DNA from: Indolivaga macrotermitis
Lineage (GTDB): Bacteria; Bacteroidota; Bacteroidia; Bacteroidales; Dysgonomonadaceae
DNA length: 64,000 bases
Direction: 5' to 3'
Assembly: GCF_900128985.1 (NCBI RefSeq)
Contig: NZ_FQUC01000015.1
Location: 37,093 to 101,092, forward strand
In this document: positions 62,974 to 64,000 of the stretch, one piece after another
Layout of the letters: every line of letters starts with the position of its first letter
How positions within the stretch are numbered: the first letter of the stretch is position 1
Program-made: the position numbers and the translations under genes
The notes under the pieces: model-generated
What the model was told of the DNA's origin: nothing
Databases searched by the model: none
What the model saw: the letters and a program-made list of their open reading frames with translations, nothing else

Positions 62974-63807
62974 TTAGTTTTCGAATTTGCGGGTCTCTTT
63001 CAGAACACCATTTTCGTAAGTTTCTTCTTTAATTGGTTTACCTCCGATTGTATTGTATACCCATTTACCTGTTTTCTGCCCTTTTATATATTGCCCTTTC
63101 ACTTTAACGGCTTTTGTTTCTACATAGACTTGTGTATATTCTCCATCCTGTTTTCCTTCGGGCGAATAATTGGAAGTTTCAATGTAATCGGCTATGTTGC
63201 TAGTAAAGTGGATCATTTGTTTTCCCACTTGTTTTCCATTTACATAATTCTTATCCGATTTTAGTTTTCCATCCAATGTATATGTTTTACTGGAACCATG
63301 TTCTTTACCGTTCTTAAAGTTTCGCTCCATATCAATATTGCCATTGGTGTAGAATGTTGTTCTTTTTTCTACTTTTCCATCATTGTATATTTCGGTTTCT
63401 TTAGGGTTACCTTCACTATTGTAAGTAGTCCATGTACCGTGTTTTTTTCCATTCAGGTATTCTCCTTTTTGTTTAATATCGCCTGATACAAGAACTTCTG
63501 CCCATTCGCCGTCCAGATATCCTTCTTTGTATGAAGCGTATGATCTCAGGTTGTTGTTTTTATAATATTCCCATTTTCCGATAGCTAAACCTTGATTATT
63601 GAATTCGGCATCAATATATTCAGTGGTTACTCCTGTGATAATTCTAACTTTCCCGGTAATAGGAGTTTTAGCTTCATCTTTTCTGTGGGCATATGTTTGT
63701 CCATCTCCGAGGTTTACTAGGTTTATATCTGTTATTTGGATCGATTCTTGAGCCTGTATTCCCCAAGTTACCAGTGTCAATAAAATAGCAAAAATAAAGT
63801 GTTTCAT
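62974..63807 (-). CDS. Exported MORN/YwqK-like repeat protein
   Basis: The 277-aa protein has a signal peptide (WGIQAQESI) and about eight MORN-like repeats of the kind GKKHGTWTTYNSEGNPKE, GKEHGSSKTYTLDGKLKS, and GQKTGKWVYNTIGGKP. Databases often label such proteins YwqK-family antitoxins, but nothing in the sequence supports an antitoxin role here. The repeat fold usually binds membranes or proteins. It is the first gene of an operon with DUF1287 (26 bp) and C40 (0 bp), which suggests an envelope or cell-wall function. Confidence 0.87.
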   Translation of the reverse strand: MKHFIFAILLTLVTWGIQAQESIQITDINLVNLGDGQTYAHRKDEAKTPITGKVRIITGVTTEYIDAEFNNQGLAIGKWEYYKNNNLRSYASYKEGYLDGEWAEVLVSGDIKQKGEYLNGKKHGTWTTYNSEGNPKETEIYNDGKVEKRTTFYTNGNIDMERNFKNGKEHGSSKTYTLDGKLKSDKNYVNGKQVGKQMIHFTSNIADYIETSNYSPEGKQDGEYTQVYVETKAVKVKGQYIKGQKTGKWVYNTIGGKPIKEETYENGVLKETRKFEN

Positions 63808-63871
63808 GATTATTAAAGTAGTAAATCTATAATTATGTTGTTCAGGGTGAGTTCTTATTTTATAATAATCA

Positions 63872-63879
63872 CAAATATA
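63872..63879 (-). promoter_or_regulatory. -7 element of the MORN-DUF1287-C40 operon
   Basis: On the minus strand this reads TATATTTG, an exact TAnnTTTG match 65 nt before the start codon at 63807. Confidence 0.5.
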
Positions 63880-63910
63880 GAAAAAATAAAGCCGGGAAGT
63901 ATCTTTGAAG

Positions 63911-64000
63911 TGAACCCTAAAAGTTAGACAAACTTTTAGGGTTTATTTTATGGAAAAGAAGAAGCGTAACAAGTTTAGTATCGAAGATCGGGAGCGAGCC
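63911..64000 (+). mobile_element. Left end of an IS3-like insertion sequence
   Basis: The sequence TGAACCCTAAAAGTTAGACA (63911-63930) has the form of IS3/IS150-type terminal inverted repeats, which end in TG and contain a CCxxAAAAGTTAGACA core. The terminal segment also forms a 13-bp hairpin (63913-63925 with 63931-63943). A transposase-like ORF begins at 63950 and runs off the window. The right end, direct repeats and full length are not visible. Confidence 0.65.
63950..64000 (+). CDS. Transposase-like OrfA, 5-prime fragment
   Basis: Only the first 17 codons are present: MEKKKRNKFSIEDRERA. This matches the opening of IS3-family OrfA proteins, where a basic segment precedes a helix-turn-helix (FSIEDRxRA). 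The frame is open to the window edge. The identification rests on this short stretch and on the IS-type end 20 bp upstream. Confidence 0.6.
   Translation, partial: MEKKKRNKFSIEDRERA

Noticed and set aside
62974..63807. YwqK-family antitoxin of a toxin-antitoxin pair.
   Set aside because: It carries a signal peptide and MORN repeats, and no toxin gene is nearby; the database label is not supported here.

Overview
The window reads as chromosomal core DNA of a member of the Bacteroidota, order Bacteroidales, most likely Dysgonomonas or a close relative. This is an inference from several signs. Gene starts are repeatedly preceded by the Bacteroidota sigma-ABfr -7 motif TAnnTTTG, sometimes with a TTG/TTTG about 19 nt upstream. 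Shine-Dalgarno sequences are weak. Many families typical of the phylum are present (DUF3078, DUF4199, DUF4251, DUF5686, type II glutaminyl cyclase, two-gene M16 peptidases). The linkage tRNA-Glu - rpsT with gyrB nearby is also typical as I recall it. The sequence is AT-rich and looks even; only the right end shows clear mobile DNA.

Layout. 0-10.5 kb: hemD, a YgjP-type metalloprotease, cytidine deaminase, a LysM glucosaminidase, a family 2 glycosyltransferase, a DUF3078 outer-membrane protein, a zinc-ribbon membrane protein, ettA and a DUF5686 outer-membrane protein. 10.5-20 kb: split ThrE-type exporter, membrane MutS-like ATPase, recO, OmpA-type lipoprotein, an acidic small protein, topA, and a DUF4199 plus polyprenyl-phosphate-sugar transferase pair. 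19.8-24 kb: an AraC regulator with an N-terminal zinc ribbon and its stand-alone zinc-ribbon paralogue, separated by a dense array of inverted and direct repeats; a Bor-like lipoprotein; a divergent tyrosine phenol-lyase/tryptophanase-type enzyme; a DUF4251 lipoprotein. 24-33 kb: lon with a GNAT gene, divergent trmN6, a PfkB kinase, a YdfG-like dehydrogenase and the bifunctional NAD(P)HX repair enzyme. 33-37 kb: tRNA-Glu, rpsT, two exported proteins (one a tiny lysine-rich protein with its own promoter and terminator) and gyrB.

37-49 kb: a YdeI-like protein, LD-carboxypeptidase plus K+/H+ antiporter (overlapping genes), a type II glutaminyl cyclase lipoprotein next to sufE, an S9 prolyl peptidase and an M16 active/inactive pair. 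Together this is a block rich in envelope and peptide processing. 49-57.5 kb: a PIF1/RecD-like helicase fused to TPRs, a GNAT, a Nudix-fold transcription factor with a destroyed catalytic box beside an SSS symporter and a HAD phosphatase, a LuxR-type regulator with a hemerythrin-like N-terminus, and two tandem membrane paralogues. 57.5-64 kb: purU, parE, a large GNAT-like protein, and a three-gene envelope operon (MORN-repeat protein, DUF1287, C40 peptidase). The window ends inside the left end of an IS3-like element.

I found no CRISPR array, prophage, restriction or obvious defence system, and no single system I would call certainly new. The best leads are the zinc-ribbon/AraC pair with its repeat array, the altered PLP lyase, the catalytically dead Nudix regulator with a palindromic leader site, the small lysine-rich secreted protein, and the tandem membrane paralogues.
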